Assembly (NCBI GenBank): GCA_023409795.1 | Contig: JAEYQX010000269.1 | Span: 1 to 13,437, forward strand | From: Pseudomonadota bacterium | GTDB taxonomy: Bacteria > Pseudomonadota > Alphaproteobacteria > Caulobacterales > Caulobacteraceae | Direction: 5' to 3' | Length of the DNA: 13,437 nt | In this document: piece after piece, positions 13,024 through 13,437 of the stretch | Layout of the letters: each line of letters begins with the position of its first letter | How positions within the stretch are numbered: position 1 is the first letter of the stretch | Position numbers and translations under genes: made by a program | The notes under the pieces: model-generated | What the model was told of the DNA's origin: nothing | Databases searched by the model: none | Seen by the model: the letters and a program-made list of their open reading frames with translations, nothing else

Positions 13024-13148
13024 ATCCTCCCCTGCGATAGCGGGGGAGGTGGCAGGGCGCGGTAGCGGCCTGACGGAGGGGGCGGTGAAGGGACGCCCCC
13101 ACCACCATGCTGGCGCATGGTCCCCCTCCCCCGCAGGCGGGGGAGGAT
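13024..13148 (-). repeat. MITE-like repeat A, copy 2 (complete)
   Basis: A 125-bp element bounded by 9-bp inverted ends ATCCTCCCC and GGGGAGGAT. Its first 97 bases are identical to 13341-13437, and its reverse complement aligns with 4564-4681. It contains internal GC dyads and no coding capacity, as expected of a non-autonomous palindromic element. Confidence 0.7.
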
Positions 13149-13171
13149 GAAAGGTGGCACCGCACTCTCTG

Positions 13172-13201
13172 CCGTCATCCTCCGGCTTGACCGGAGGACC
13201 C
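13172..13201 (+). repeat. REP-like palindrome, unit 1
   Basis: A perfect 7-bp hairpin CCTCCGG-CTTGA-CCGGAGG preceded by CCGTCAT. Related units in the opposite orientation lie at 13251-13282 and 13302-13331. Confidence 0.6.
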
Positions 13202-13250
13202 AGGCGGTTGGGGGCGGGCTGAAAGTTTCAGATGGTGAGCAGGCGGACGA

Positions 13251-13282
13251 CTCGATCCTCGGATCAAGACCGAGGATGACGG
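13251..13282 (-). repeat. REP-like palindrome, unit 2
   Basis: A perfect 8-bp hairpin ATCCTCGG-ATCAAGA-CCGAGGAT followed by GACGG. Read on the minus strand it begins CCGTCATCCTCGG, matching unit 1, so the two units form an inverted pair like the BIMEs of enteric bacteria. Confidence 0.6.
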
Positions 13283-13301
13283 TGGGAGAGTGGCAGGCCG
13301 T

Positions 13302-13331
13302 GGGCCCTCCGGTCGAGCCGGTGGGTGACGG
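13302..13331 (-). repeat. REP-like palindrome, unit 3 (diverged)
   Basis: On the minus strand it reads CCGTCACCCACCGGCTCGAC, then CGGAGGGCCC. This aligns with unit 1 with a few substitutions, and the hairpin is weaker, with one mismatch. Confidence 0.5.
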
Positions 13332-13340
13332 GCGGGCTTT

Positions 13341-13437
13341 ATCCTCCCCTGCGATAGCGGGGGAGGTGGCAGGGCGCGGTAGCGGCCTGACGGAGGGGGC
13401 GGTGAAGGGACGCCCCCACCACCATGCTGGCGCATGG
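13341..13437 (-). repeat. MITE-like repeat A, copy 3 (cut by window end)
   Basis: These 97 bases are identical to 13024-13120, at a period of 317 bp; the element is cut by the end of the window. The perfect identity points to a recent duplication or insertion. Confidence 0.7.

Larger units (their letters stand above)
12931..13437. other. Gene-free terminal region composed of repeats
   Basis: About 500 bp with no supported gene. Open frames on both strands translate to low-complexity Pro/Arg/Gly strings. The region is a patchwork of repeat B (12981-13017), two copies of repeat A (13024-13148 and 13341-13437) and three REP-like palindromes (13172-13201, 13251-13282, 13302-13331). No terminator with a T-run is seen after the J-domain gene. 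Confidence 0.75.

Noticed and set aside
12947..13435. Small open frames at the right end of the window
   Set aside because: They arise from repeats A, B and the REP-like units; two share identical peptides only because the DNA repeat is identical.
1..13437. Defence system, prophage, CRISPR or tRNA/rRNA genes
   Set aside because: All substantial genes are metabolic, envelope or division housekeeping genes; no regularly spaced repeats, cloverleaf or rRNA-like sequence was seen.

Overview
The window looks like chromosomal DNA from a high-GC alphaproteobacterium of the Caulobacteraceae, perhaps Brevundimonas (genus is a guess). The strongest evidence is a clear mipZ gene, whose product is the ParA-like ATPase that places the division plane in Caulobacter relatives. 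The codon usage, leaderless-looking promoters and GC-rich palindromic intergenic repeats agree with this. No tRNA, rRNA, CRISPR array, transposase or phage gene was seen.

Layout. 1-1223: repeat remnant and a minus-strand zinc alcohol dehydrogenase. 1320-2008: a hotdog-fold thioesterase converging on a tiny membrane protein. 2132-2905: yebC. 3047-4415: a hemerythrin-domain gene, a 51-aa membrane ORF and an MgtC-family gene, tightly packed. 4416-4775: repeats, no gene. 4776-7817: a probable valine/isobutyryl-CoA degradation operon (acyl-CoA dehydrogenase, a two-TM protein, a DUF6968-like segment and 3-hydroxyisobutyryl-CoA hydrolase). 7876-10864: an aromatic amino-acid cluster (class II DAHP synthase, prephenate dehydratase without an ACT domain, a Phe/Tyr-rich leader peptide with RNA hairpins, and a chorismate mutase with an unusual C-terminal domain). 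10911-11567: a SPOR-domain lipoprotein. 11664-12930: mipZ and a membrane-anchored J-domain protein. 12931-13437: about 500 bp of repeats without a gene.

The most interesting item is a 33-codon ORF at 9884-9985, too short for routine gene callers. Eight of its residues 20-31 are Phe or Tyr, and its stop codon lies inside the 5' arm of a 17-bp hairpin directly upstream of chorismate mutase. This has the hallmarks of a ribosome-mediated attenuator for phenylalanine/tyrosine synthesis. It sits next to a prephenate dehydratase that has lost the usual feedback (ACT) domain, so control of this branch may have moved from the enzyme to the leader RNA.

Two loci show reading-frame oddities. The hemerythrin frame has no stop where the family normally ends and runs on as shadow sequence over mgtC. 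The DUF6968-like segment has no stop and runs in frame into the hydrolase. Each may be a sequencing indel or a real fusion; the sequence alone cannot decide.
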